From positions 1 to 43,145 of the forward strand of contig NZ_JAEKGC010000017.1 in NCBI RefSeq assembly GCF_016405885.1: a stretch of DNA of 43,145 bases, read 5' to 3'. Below are positions 15,721 through 23,324 of this stretch, one piece after another. Made by a program: the position numbers and the translations under genes. The notes beneath the pieces are model-generated. The model saw only the letters and a program-made list of their open reading frames with translations, had not been told where the DNA came from and made no database searches. Within the stretch, counting starts at the first letter, position 1, and each line of letters opens with the position of its first letter. This DNA is from Arthrobacter sp. MSA 4-2 (GTDB taxonomy: Bacteria; Actinomycetota; Actinomycetes; Actinomycetales; Micrococcaceae).

Positions 15721-15830
15721 TGCGGATGTTTGCGGGGGAGTGGCGGATTTCCGGGGCCTGGAGTCCGGATCGAGTCCCACTTCGGGCACATGTTTCCACT
15801 AGTCAGAGGCCCTTTTGCTCTCTGACTGTG
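15721..15830 (+). repeat. dispersed repeat, module B (copy 1)
   Basis: It is highly similar to 22856-22965. Shared blocks are CGGGGGAGTGGCGGATTTCC, GGGGCCTGGAGTCCGG, AGTCCCACTTCGGGCACATG and CTAGTCAG. The stretch TCGAGTCCCACTTCGGGCAC (15770-15789) resembles a tRNA 3' end, and a small dyad around CTAG follows it. Confidence 0.7.
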
Positions 15831-15843
15831 GACAGCCGGCCCA

Positions 15844-16020
15844 ATTCTGCGGTCCGGGTGCCGGTTCTGGTGGCTGTTTTGGAGTTTTCTGGGGGCTGGG
15901 TGCTGACTTTCTGTCGCGAAGCCCGGTTTGGGCTTTCTTACTACTTCATGGGGGAGCGGCCCTGTAGCTGCATGACTGCGGCTGCGGTTTAGGACCCGGT
16001 CATCCTCCTCGGGCAGTTCA
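15844..16020 (+). repeat. dispersed repeat, module C (copy 2)
   Basis: It matches the solo module at 6096-6280 along its whole length. An internal hairpin, AAGCCC-GGTTT-GGGCTT followed by TCTT, looks like a weak rho-independent terminator on the plus strand. It is preceded by another TGTGGACA (15827-15834). Confidence 0.7.
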
Positions 16021-16121
16021 GGCGAGGGAGCCACCGTAGGTTGGCGACTGATGAGCACCATCGCTACGAGCAGACCTAGGTTGGGGTGACCTCCCGTCTG
16101 CTCGCTGGCGGCTACACACGC

Positions 16122-16206
16122 ACAGGATGCGGCGACGTGGGATCCGAGGGCGGCCCTCAGACCCTGTCATGTGGAGATAAGACCCTGCCTGCTCCGTCTG
16201 GTCAGA
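16122..16206 (+). repeat. dispersed repeat, module D (copy 1)
   Basis: It matches 42785-42869 at nearly 90% by eye. Landmarks are GCGGCGACGTGG, CCTCAGACCCTGTCAT, GATAAG and CCTGCTCCGTCTGG. In the second copy module D follows module A directly, so modules B and C are optional. Confidence 0.7.
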
Positions 16207-16297
16207 AGTCAAGGCAACCCGGGGCGGTCTCGCCTGTCGGTATCGCTAAGGTAGGTGCAGCAGTGGGGTGTTCAGTGGTGCAACGATGGGGGTCGAG

Positions 16298-16588
16298 ATG
16301 GTGGCAACAGCCGAGGATAGTTTGAACCCGGTGATTCCGGATGCGTGGGAGCTCAGCGCGCAGGGAGCCGGTGCGCTGGCGGTCGCCATTGTCGTGGTGG
16401 CCCTCATCAGCATCGCGCGGTCCCGCCACCTGACCAGCACGGCGCAGGCCGTCTGGGTTTTGATTGTGCTCGCTTTCCCCATCCTCGGTCCGGCTTCCTG
16501 GTTCGTCGTTGGCCGGCGCAGCGCCGCACCGACTCCGAGCAACCTGCAGAGCATTGCGCCAACGACCGGGAACCGCGACGGCCGATAG
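16298..16588 (+). CDS. PLDc N-terminal domain membrane protein
   Basis: The 96-residue product has two transmembrane helices (GALAVAIVVVALISIA, then AVWVLIVLAFPILGPASWFV) and ends in GRRS plus a polar tail. The block W-x-L-I-V-L-x-F-P-I-L-G-P is the signature of the PLDc_N domain. That domain is found at the front of cardiolipin synthases and, on its own, in many small actinobacterial membrane proteins of unknown role. ATG 16298 follows GGGGG by 5 nt; an ATG at 16286 is the alternative. Module D of the repeat family ends about 90 bp upstream. Confidence 0.75.
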   Translation: MVATAEDSLNPVIPDAWELSAQGAGALAVAIVVVALISIARSRHLTSTAQAVWVLIVLAFPILGPASWFVVGRRSAAPTPSNLQSIAPTTGNRDGR

Positions 16589-16750
16589 GCGCACTGCGGG
16601 ATCCTCGACGGGCGGTTCTCCGGGCGGACCGAACGCGACGTGGGGCAGTTCGGCTTCCGGCCCTGGGGGCAATCCCGCCTCATGGACCGGCGTTGAGGTT
16701 GTAGATCTTGTCCTTTTCGGCGGATGTGAGGTCGGAGCCCGCCAGGATGT

Positions 16751-16963
16751 CCCGGGAACCACCCCGCGGTCGACGATGATGTCGATATCGAGGATCGGTT
16801 TGGCCGACAGACCGGGTACGGCGGTGGAACCGACATGCTCGATGGGAGGGATGGGCACCCCGCGCCGGGCCGTGTGGAGTGCGGCGGCAACGCCCTGAAA
16901 CAGGGGTGGCCAGTCGGGCGAGTAGGCTACGACCTTGACGCCCCCGCGGTGTCGATCCGTCAC
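16751..16963 (-). pseudogene. N-terminal fragment of a GrpB/UPF0157 family protein
   Basis: From GTG 16961-16963 the minus strand reads VKVVAYSPDWPPLFQGVAAAL and then IEHVGSTAVPGLSAKPILDI, the hallmark GrpB region, which belongs to the nucleotidyltransferase fold. Resemblance ends abruptly after DRGVVPG near 16751. Past this junction another frame reads LAGSDLTSAEKDKIYNLNAGP and stops, which looks like the end of an unrelated protein. The junction suggests a deletion that joined two gene pieces. The long frame running on to 16202 is not family-like. Confidence 0.6.
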
Positions 16964-17119
16964 ATGAACAGGGTAGGCGTATCCGTGGGATGCTCCCCGG
17001 CGCACCCGAATATTCCAGGGCCCGTAGTTCGGTGTCTTCTGCCCCTCATGAGTCCCTGTGTACCGGTGCTCGGTACGAGCCTTTTGATTCGTCGTGTCTT
17101 CAGCTAGCAACCCCATCCT

Positions 17120-17548
17120 TTACCTGAGGACGGTAGCGGAAGCCTTTCCGAGGAGCCCTGTGTCGTACAGGATGCGGTGGCCGTCGCCGAGCACACGACG
17201 CGTTCCTTCGTCCAAGGGGACGTCAGCCCAGCTCGAGGGAGCGATGCCCAGCTCGACGATCAGTCCCGAGGACAACCGGTATCTGCGTTCGCGGACCGGC
17301 CCCGATGCCTTGGATCGGATCAGACGCGCCCCCGGACGGAGTTGTTCGAACCAATGCGCGTCTTCAAGGGTTTCGGGGGTGTCACCCAACACCATCAGGT
17401 CGACATCGCTGGCCATTCGCTCAGCTCCTCGGGCGTAGGACCCCACGAGAGCAACCGCTCTTACTTGGGTTTCCTGCTCCGCCCAGGCAGCGACCTCCCT
17501 GATGATCTGCTGGGCAGCCCGCCGCCGAGCTTTCAGCCTTGGTGTCAT
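17120..17548 (-). CDS. nucleotidyltransferase domain protein
   Basis: The 142-residue protein carries the minimal polymerase-beta-type nucleotidyltransferase signature: VGSYARGAERMASDVDLMVL (GSxxRG followed by SDxDL; the two Asp bind metal). A mixed alpha/beta tail follows. MNT-type toxin-antitoxin modules and kanamycin-type nucleotidyltransferases share this pattern. No HEPN partner is adjacent, so a toxin-antitoxin role is not supported. ATG 17546-17548 is the likely start although no clear ribosome site precedes it. A GTG at 17602 would add 18 residues without family resemblance. Confidence 0.75.
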   Translation of the reverse strand: MTPRLKARRRAAQQIIREVAAWAEQETQVRAVALVGSYARGAERMASDVDLMVLGDTPETLEDAHWFEQLRPGARLIRSKASGPVRERRYRLSSGLIVELGIAPSSWADVPLDEGTRRVLGDGHRILYDTGLLGKASATVLR

Positions 17549-17610
17549 GAGAGGGATGCTATCCGCCGCGGCAGCCCCGCTGGGGATCCCTCGCTGCGAC
17601 ACGAATCGAG

Positions 17611-17856
17611 TCAGACAGCGGCAACGGTCGCTTCCCGGCCAACGATCATAGCTAAGAGGTCATCCAGAGTTCCGTGGCACTTCTCCACCTCGGGTAGGTG
17701 GGAGAACGTGCTGGTGGTCTCAGGGTTGCTGAGGACTTCCTCCGGGGAATGCAGGATTGTCCTGCTGCCTTGAGTGATCGCGGTGCCAAGCTCAACATGG
17801 GTTCCCTTCCCGTACGGATGAAGGATAACGGGGGTACCAAGTAGCCTGCCGGTCAA
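17611..17856 (-). CDS. nucleoside 2-deoxyribosyltransferase-like protein, probably N-truncated
   Basis: The key stretch GKGTHVELGTAITQGSRTIL resembles the GTxxELGxAxxxGKxVIL core of deoxyribosyltransferase-like proteins. It is followed by HLPEVEKCHGTLDDLLAMI, matching their C-terminal part. The usual N-terminal strand that begins the fold is missing, as only about 11 residues precede the core. TTG 17854-17856 has AAGGGAG 8 nt upstream; the frame opens only about 20 codons earlier. Either a short free-standing variant or a decayed gene. It lies in the same debris-rich stretch as several truncated genes. Confidence 0.45.
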   Translation of the reverse strand: MTGRLLGTPVILHPYGKGTHVELGTAITQGSRTILHSPEEVLSNPETTSTFSHLPEVEKCHGTLDDLLAMIVGREATVAAV

Positions 17857-18216
17857 AACAGGTACTCCCTTTGCTATAAGTGCGGGTAGGGGCAACCTAG
17901 GCTGAATTTACCGTCGGCAGACGGCGCTGAAATTGCGTTCCAAAACTCGACAGGCCACAATCGCTGGTCCGGGTGGATGACCCGTTCACACCACGAGTCT
18001 GGGGCCGCTAGCCCACAAACTTTTTCTCCCTACTGACAGAGGGCACTCCCACGCGACGCTGCTGTGAGTGCCTGCACCGCAGCACACCATTATGGCCGTA
18101 GCCAGGGCAAGGGAGCGACCATCTTCCCATTCACAGTTATCACAGGTGTTGACGGCGCCCGCCTAGGCCCTCCCGTTGGTCCTAATTGTTCCCCGCGCAA
18201 GCCTCAGGGCGCGGTC
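17857..18216. other. intergenic region in front of the glycosylation operon
   Basis: About 360 bp between the deoxyribosyltransferase-like gene and gtrA-like gene. The gtrA frame is open from GTG 18064, but the residues there do not resemble GtrA. No repeat or RNA gene was seen. It presumably carries the operon promoter. Confidence 0.35.
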
Positions 18217-18765
18217 ATGTCAGCGACGGGCGTCAACGTGGGGCGGGGAAGTTCCGATGGGTACATGGTTCTATCCACACTGTTCAGCAAGGGAAGTTGG
18301 CGCAACCGAGTGCGCTCTATCTTCCGGATGAGCCGGTTTGTCGCGGTGGGAGCTTTCGGGACCATGGTCAACCTGCTGGTTATGGCACTGCTTGTTCATG
18401 ACGTGGTCAACCTCAACTATGTTGCCGCCGCGGTCATCGCAGCTCAGGTCTCCATCCTGCACAACTTCGTGCTCCACGAGCGGTTCGTGTTCGGCGATCT
18501 GCGGGACGGGGCCGGATCCAAGCCGGGCCGCCTGACTAAAACCCTGTTGTTCAATAACGCAGAGGCGCTGGTCCGGCTGCCGCTGCAGATCCTCCTCGTC
18601 GAGACCATGCGCGTCGGGGCACTGCTTTCCCAGGGGGCCACGCTGGGCATTGCATTCATCCTTCGGTTCCTGTTCGTGAGCCGGGTGGTCTACCGTCCCA
18701 GGGTGGTCAAGCCGGCCGCCCGTCACCGCGGACACCGCAATGGCAAGAAGGCGATTCACGCATGA
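18217..18765 (+). CDS. GtrA family membrane protein
   Basis: The 182-residue protein has four hydrophobic helices with GtrA hallmarks: FVAVGAFGTMVNLLVMALL, then an AAAVIAAQVSILHNFVLHERFVF block, then helices around LVRLPLQILLVE and ATLGIAFILRFLFVSR. GtrA-like proteins are thought to help move polyprenyl-linked sugars across the membrane for glycosylation of wall polymers. ATG 18217 has CAGGGC 6 nt upstream and leaves a sensible N-terminus; a GTG at 18064 would add 51 unlikely residues. Its TGA overlaps the ATG of the glycosyltransferase by 4 nt. Confidence 0.85.
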   Translation: MSATGVNVGRGSSDGYMVLSTLFSKGSWRNRVRSIFRMSRFVAVGAFGTMVNLLVMALLVHDVVNLNYVAAAVIAAQVSILHNFVLHERFVFGDLRDGAGSKPGRLTKTLLFNNAEALVRLPLQILLVETMRVGALLSQGATLGIAFILRFLFVSRVVYRPRVVKPAARHRGHRNGKKAIHA

Positions 18766-20054
18766 GCGTGTTGATCTTCGTCCTGTTGCTCGGCACTGTC
18801 ATGTTGTTCGCCGTTTGCGCAGGAACAATGTGGTGGATGCTCCACGCGTGGCTGACTCCCGAGAATTACGAGTCGACCAACTTCCCTGCCGGCGGTGTGC
18901 TTAATCGGCACTCCTTTTCGGTCATCATTCCCTGCCGCGACGAACCCTACGATGTCATGGCCGCTACCGTTCAGAGGTTGCTGGACCAGACCCACCGCAG
19001 AGTCGAAATAATCCTCTCCGTAGGCGACGACGATGTCGACACGGCCGACCGCGCTCGGATGCTCGCCGCTCTGTACCCTCAGCGCATCCGGGTTTCAGTC
19101 AATGGCGATCCAATCAAGAACAAGCCCCGTCAGCTCAACTCGGCGCTTCAGCTCTGCACGGGGGAGATCGTTGGGATCGTCGATGCTGAGTCCCTAACCG
19201 CTCCTGGACTGCTCGCTCGGATCGACGCCACGTTCCAGCTCACCGGTGCGGACGTCGTCCAGGGAGCGGTTCACCTGGTCAACTACCGGAGTCGTTGGTT
19301 CACGCTGCGCAATTGCCTGGAATACCGCATCTGGTTTCGGTCCCGCCTGCACGGGCACGCCAGTTCCGGGTTCATTCCGCTCGGTGGGAACACCGTCTTT
19401 GTGTGGCGTCATCTCCTGGAACAGGTCGGCGGTTGGGATAGCGACTGTCTGGCCGAGGACTGCGAGATCGGCGTGCGGCTCTCGGTTATGAAGAAGCACA
19501 CCGTATGCGTCTACGACCCAGAACTCACGACGCTCGAGGAGGCGCCGACGACGGTTAGGGCATTCGTCAAGCAGCGGACACGGTGGAGTCTCGGCTTCAT
19601 GCAGGTGCTCGCCAAGGGCGAGTGGAAGAAGCTTCCGACCTGGCAGCGCCGCCTGGGAGGTTGGTGGACACTGGTCCAGCAGTACGCCATGGCGCTGGCC
19701 GGGGTGCTCCTGCCCCTCGCTTTCGTCACTGCAGTCGCGTTCTCCCTTCCCGCCGGCGTCGTGATCATTACCTATGTGCCGCTCATCCCGCTGCTGCTGA
19801 CCGTGGCTTTCGAGATACTGGCGCTGCGCGAGTTCGGACGTGACATGCACTTCAGGATCGGACTGCGGGACTACGTGCGCTTGGTCGTCTCGACGCCGTT
19901 CTATCAGGCTCTACTCCTTTACTCCGCCGTGGCCGCCGCGGTGAAGTTCAGGCGGCGGGACTTCAATTGGGACAAGACTCCCCACACGGGGGCGCACCTG
20001 AACATCTCATCCGCCAGCACCATTGACGCTCAGAAGCTGAAGAGGGCGGCGTGA
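18762..20054 (+). CDS. membrane-bound family 2 glycosyltransferase
   Basis: The 430-residue product begins with a hydrophobic helix. A GT-A domain follows with SVIIPCRDE (about residues 52-60), the metal site in GIVDAES (about 137), an ED pair in LAEDCEIGVRL and the QxxRW-type QRTRWSLG (about 271). It ends with several transmembrane helices (about 300-400). The QxxRW motif and membrane tail are seen in processive or polyprenyl-linked glycosyltransferases. It overlaps gtrA-like and GT39 genes by 4 nt on each side. It probably transfers a sugar from a nucleotide donor to polyprenyl phosphate or a growing glycan; the sugar is unknown. Confidence 0.9.
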   Translation: MSVLIFVLLLGTVMLFAVCAGTMWWMLHAWLTPENYESTNFPAGGVLNRHSFSVIIPCRDEPYDVMAATVQRLLDQTHRRVEIILSVGDDDVDTADRARMLAALYPQRIRVSVNGDPIKNKPRQLNSALQLCTGEIVGIVDAESLTAPGLLARIDATFQLTGADVVQGAVHLVNYRSRWFTLRNCLEYRIWFRSRLHGHASSGFIPLGGNTVFVWRHLLEQVGGWDSDCLAEDCEIGVRLSVMKKHTVCVYDPELTTLEEAPTTVRAFVKQRTRWSLGFMQVLAKGEWKKLPTWQRRLGGWWTLVQQYAMALAGVLLPLAFVTAVAFSLPAGVVIITYVPLIPLLLTVAFEILALREFGRDMHFRIGLRDYVRLVVSTPFYQALLLYSAVAAAVKFRRRDFNWDKTPHTGAHLNISSASTIDAQKLKRAA

Positions 20055-21730
20055 CCGTGGCGCAGAAGTCCACTTCCACCACCCCTGTATCGCTGGTGCG
20101 TCCGTCGGGCCGGTATCTCGCTGATCTGAAGCGCCTTGGCTACCTGCTGCTGCGGGTGATCCCGCTGACTCTGGTCCTCACGCTCACCGCGATCCTCTAT
20201 GGCGTCAACCTGCACGGCTACCCGGAGTTCGGCAATGACGACGAGGGTACGTACTTTGCGCAGGCATGGTCAGTTGCCAACCGTGGAGACGTGGCGCACT
20301 ACACCTACTGGTACGACCACCCGCCCGTGGGGTGGATGCAGATGGCCGTGCTGCTTCAGCCGCTCCAGTGGGTGTGGGGCGGTGATGGCATTCCCATCCA
20401 GACGGCGGGACGCGGCATGATGACTCTGATCGCGGTAGGTTCGGCTGCACTGATTTATAAGATCTCCTGCAACCTCGGTATGGCAAAGCCCGTGGCCCTC
20501 GTGGCTCCGCTGGTGTGGGCACTGTCCCCGTTAGCGGTCCACTACGGGCGACAGATCTTCCTAGACAACATCGCGCTGATCTGGCTGCTCGCCTGCTTCG
20601 CCCTGATCACTGGTAAGCCGAAGCTTCATCATCATGTGGCTGCGGGAGCTGCGTTTGGACTGGCGGTCCTGAGTAAGGAGACCGCGGCCGTGGCGTTGCC
20701 CGCGATACTGGTAGCCCTGTGGGTGTCCTCGTGGCCTCGGACCCGGGCTTTTTCGTTAGTGGGGTTCCTCGGAGCCGGGGCGCTGCTCATTAGCGGATGG
20801 GTGCTTTTCGCTATCGTCAAGAACGAGCTGTTTCCTGGGCCTGGTCACGTCTCGCTCTGGGACGCCATTGTTTGGCAGCTCCACGGCCGAGCCGGCGCAG
20901 GGTTCATATTCGCTGACGGCTCGGGAGCGAATAACATCCTCGAGGAGTGGCTGCGCCAAGATCCCTACCTAATTTGCGCGGGGATGCTGCTGAGTTTGGT
21001 GGGGCTCTTCTTCCGGCAGGCGCGTGGCATTGCGCTCGTCCCGGTGGTGTATTTGGTGGTGGCGCTGCGCGGTGGCTACATCCCAGCGATGTACATCATC
21101 ACACCATTGCCGTTTTTCGCATTGATCATCGTCTACCTCACGTGGAAGCTCTGGCAGAACGCGAGCACTCGATTTCAAGGAGCGATCAAGTGGCCCGGCC
21201 GTGTGGTGGTCGCTGCCGTGGTTTCTGCGTCCGTATTCGTTGTCACTCCCTCTTGGGCGGCAATGTCCACCGCTGCTGTGACCGAGAATCGGAACGCTTC
21301 GTACCAGGCGGCCCTCGCTTTCGTGGACGCTAACCTTCCCCGAGACACCACGGTCCTCACCGACGACAACGTGTGGAACGACATGGTGGAGATGGGGTGG
21401 AATGCGGACGGCTGGTCCGGTCCGCTGTGGCACTTCAAGCTCGACCGGGATCCCGAGGCCCGTGAAAAAAACCTGCCCGGCGAGTGGCGGCAAATCGATT
21501 ACATTTTTCTGGGGCGCGCCATGGATGTGTTCGTCGGAGGTGAGATCCTCAGCAAGAAGGAGGCTCCTCTCGCGTATGCCGCACTCTCACACAGCGAGCT
21601 CGTCAAAGCCTGGGGCCCTGTGGGCCGTCAGGTTCGCCTGCTGAAGGTGAATCCGGACATGGAGCCGGTCGACCCGGAGTGGATGCGTGCAAATCCCGAC
21701 CAAGCACCCACCACCACTATCTCTCCGTAA
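20051..21730 (+). CDS. GT39/PMT-like membrane glycosyltransferase
   Basis: The 559-residue protein has about ten transmembrane helices and the features of the PMT/ArnT superfamily: an acidic pair in the first periplasmic loop (FGNDDEGTYFAQAW, about residue 60), then YWYDHPPVGWMQM and RQIFLDNIALIWLL. Such enzymes use polyprenyl-phosphate sugars on the outer face of the membrane to glycosylate proteins or wall polymers. GTG 20051 overlaps the preceding stop (GTGA). With GtrA and GT2 this forms a self-contained unit: load a lipid carrier, flip it, transfer the sugar outside. A soluble extracytoplasmic C-terminal region (about 410-559) may bind the acceptor. Confidence 0.9.
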   Translation: MTVAQKSTSTTPVSLVRPSGRYLADLKRLGYLLLRVIPLTLVLTLTAILYGVNLHGYPEFGNDDEGTYFAQAWSVANRGDVAHYTYWYDHPPVGWMQMAVLLQPLQWVWGGDGIPIQTAGRGMMTLIAVGSAALIYKISCNLGMAKPVALVAPLVWALSPLAVHYGRQIFLDNIALIWLLACFALITGKPKLHHHVAAGAAFGLAVLSKETAAVALPAILVALWVSSWPRTRAFSLVGFLGAGALLISGWVLFAIVKNELFPGPGHVSLWDAIVWQLHGRAGAGFIFADGSGANNILEEWLRQDPYLICAGMLLSLVGLFFRQARGIALVPVVYLVVALRGGYIPAMYIITPLPFFALIIVYLTWKLWQNASTRFQGAIKWPGRVVVAAVVSASVFVVTPSWAAMSTAAVTENRNASYQAALAFVDANLPRDTTVLTDDNVWNDMVEMGWNADGWSGPLWHFKLDRDPEAREKNLPGEWRQIDYIFLGRAMDVFVGGEILSKKEAPLAYAALSHSELVKAWGPVGRQVRLLKVNPDMEPVDPEWMRANPDQAPTTTISP

Positions 21731-22135
21731 CCACGGCCCGGAAGGTTGGGCTTCAGTCGGTAGCGTGAGGACCCGGCTAATCGGCCCCGGGCCGGTGGCG
21801 TCGGTGGGAGGAGGACCAGGGTGTTCCGCTAGCCCTCCCGTTCATTGGACGCTTTAAGCACAAGTGAAGAGCGAAGCAGGCTGGGTACGCGGGTGCCCTC
21901 CGTTGTTCCGCGGCCTCGACGCGGTGCGCCGGGCAGGCAGGAGCACGGAACACGGTAGGGCGGGGCGCTAATTGAGTCTCGTCTGCGTTCGTTGGTGACA
22001 ACCGATGCCCGCGATGCCGGACCGGATGGGAAGGTACGCCCGGTCCTATAAGTTCGCTTCGCCCTGCAAAGGAGCGCCGCCCCCTGACCATGCGAGGTGC
22101 GGCTGTCTGGCAAGGCCCTGGTGGGGAGAAGCGCG
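21731..22135. other. gene-free DNA after the glycosylation operon
   Basis: No intact gene. The part from about 21985 to 22135 is distantly similar (roughly 55-60% by eye) to 22640-22790, in the same position before another module A, so the repeat unit may extend upstream of the palindrome. Confidence 0.35.
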
Positions 22136-22200
22136 GGTGTGGACAGTGTCCACACGTCGAGTATCGGACTGGGCCTTACCGTTGCCGGTCTGGGCCGGAT
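22136..22200 (+). repeat. dispersed repeat, module A (copy 2)
   Basis: It contains the perfect 9-bp dyad GTGTGGACA-G-TGTCCACAC, followed by TCGGACTGGGCC, TTACCGTTGCC and GGTCTGGGCCGGAT. It is colinear with copy 1 without gaps. A module-B-like sequence does not follow. Confidence 0.8.
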
Positions 22201-22265
22201 GCCGGATGTTCCGGCGGAGCCCATTTTTTCCAGGGCATGGACTGTTGTGGTGTCGGTGGAAAAAC

Positions 22266-22394
22266 CTAGTAGTCGTAGCCAAAGTCTCTACGAGTGAAAA
22301 TCTCATTCTCGAGTCTAATCCGCAGATATTCGGGATCATACTTGTATGCATCATAATGTATTCCATAAATCAAAATCGCCTCGGAGGCCGCAGG
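22266..22394 (-). pseudogene. A+T-rich orphan coding fragment
   Basis: Between two module A copies, the minus strand has an open frame ending in TAG (22266-22268). It reads EAILIYGIHYDAYKYDPEYL, then RIRLENEIFTRRDFGYDY. The residues look like a real protein C-terminus and the codons are strikingly A+T-rich against the surrounding DNA. A TGA at 22395-22397 closes it upstream. This is probably the tail of a horizontally acquired gene. The family is unknown. Confidence 0.4.
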
Positions 22395-22790
22395 TCATCC
22401 GAAGGTTTCCCGCAGTTTTGCGGATATAGGTCCTCGATCCAGTTGGAACCGCCTTTCGCTGTTGTCGTAAGGCAGATCAGGTCAAATCCCGTAGGTCGCC
22501 CGGGATGGGATACCCCGTAGATGAGTCGGCCACGGCGGGGTGGTCACGGTCCGAACCCAGAGCAAAGGTGAGGACCGGAGGGATCTGTGCGAGCACCGCA
22601 GGATCATGGACAGGGGAGGATGGGAGCTGGCCGAGGTTCGTCGGCGTTGGTTGGTGACGTCTGATGACCGATGGCGGATCAGATGCAAAAGAGCGCTCGG
22701 TCTGAAAAGCTCGTTTCACCTGTAAAGAAGCGCTCGACCCTGTCACAAGGGGGCGCGGCTGTTTGGGGGGCTCCGGTGGAGAGAACTGGG

Positions 22791-23040
22791 ATTGTGGACA
22801 GTGTCCATACTTTCCGGCTCGGACTGGGCCTTACCGGTGCCGGGTCGGGCCGGATCACTGATCTTTTCGGGGGAGTGGCGGATTTCCGGGGCCTGGAGTC
22901 CGGTTAGAGTCCCACTTCGGGCACATGTTTTCCCTAGTCAGGGGCCCTTCTGTTCTCTGTCGTGGACAAAATCGGCGCAATGTGTGCGGCGCGGGTGCCG
23001 GATCTGGTGGTTGGGTTGGTATTTCATGGGAGCGGGATGC
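22791..23040 (+). repeat. dispersed repeat, modules A-B plus shortened C (copy 3)
   Basis: Module A (22791-22855, palindrome TGTGGACA-G-TGTCCATA) and module B (22856-22965) are followed by TCGTGGACA and a shortened module C (about 22984-23040). The latter joins GGGTGCCGG-TCTGGTGGTTG directly to TTTCATGGGAGCGG, so the middle of C is deleted. The rest of the gap to 23324 shows no clear gene. Confidence 0.75.
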
Positions 23041-23324
23041 CTCGGCCCCGTGGAATCCGGAGGCCGCCGCTTCGGCCCCGGCATATGGCAGTTACCCAGT
23101 CGGCTCCGTTTGAGTCAGGAGTCGAGCAAACGCGGGGCAGCCCCCTTAGGTGTATTGGAAAGCTTTAGGTTTTCGAGACGCTCCAGAACGGCTCGGCGGC
23201 CGCAGCCGCTTCGGTCAGGGTTCTGGCCGGGGCGCCCTTCACCCATCCGAACCGGCGGCATTCTGCTCGCCGTCCCTGCAGGCATCGGCGCACAACCCGT
23301 GCAACGGGAAACTCTTATCCCGCG

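Noticed and set aside
15770..15789. A complete tRNA gene
   Set aside because: Only the 3' half of a T-arm and acceptor is present. No D-arm, anticodon arm or pairing 5' acceptor strand is found upstream.
15388..16061. Several overlapping open frames in the repeat region as genes
   Set aside because: The frames recur only because the DNA repeats. Reading frame is not preserved between copies, as indels are not multiples of three.
16202..17116. 304-codon minus-strand frame as one protein
   Set aside because: Only residues encoded by 16751-16963 resemble a family (GrpB). The rest is antisense to the PLDc_N gene and to non-coding DNA.
17120..17548. MNT/HEPN toxin-antitoxin pair
   Set aside because: The nucleotidyltransferase motif is present, but neither neighbour resembles a HEPN protein.
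21731..23324. Insertion sequence or transposase in the gene-free stretch
   Set aside because: No transposase motif, no terminal inverted repeats and no target duplication could be found. Only the modular repeats and one coding scrap are supported.
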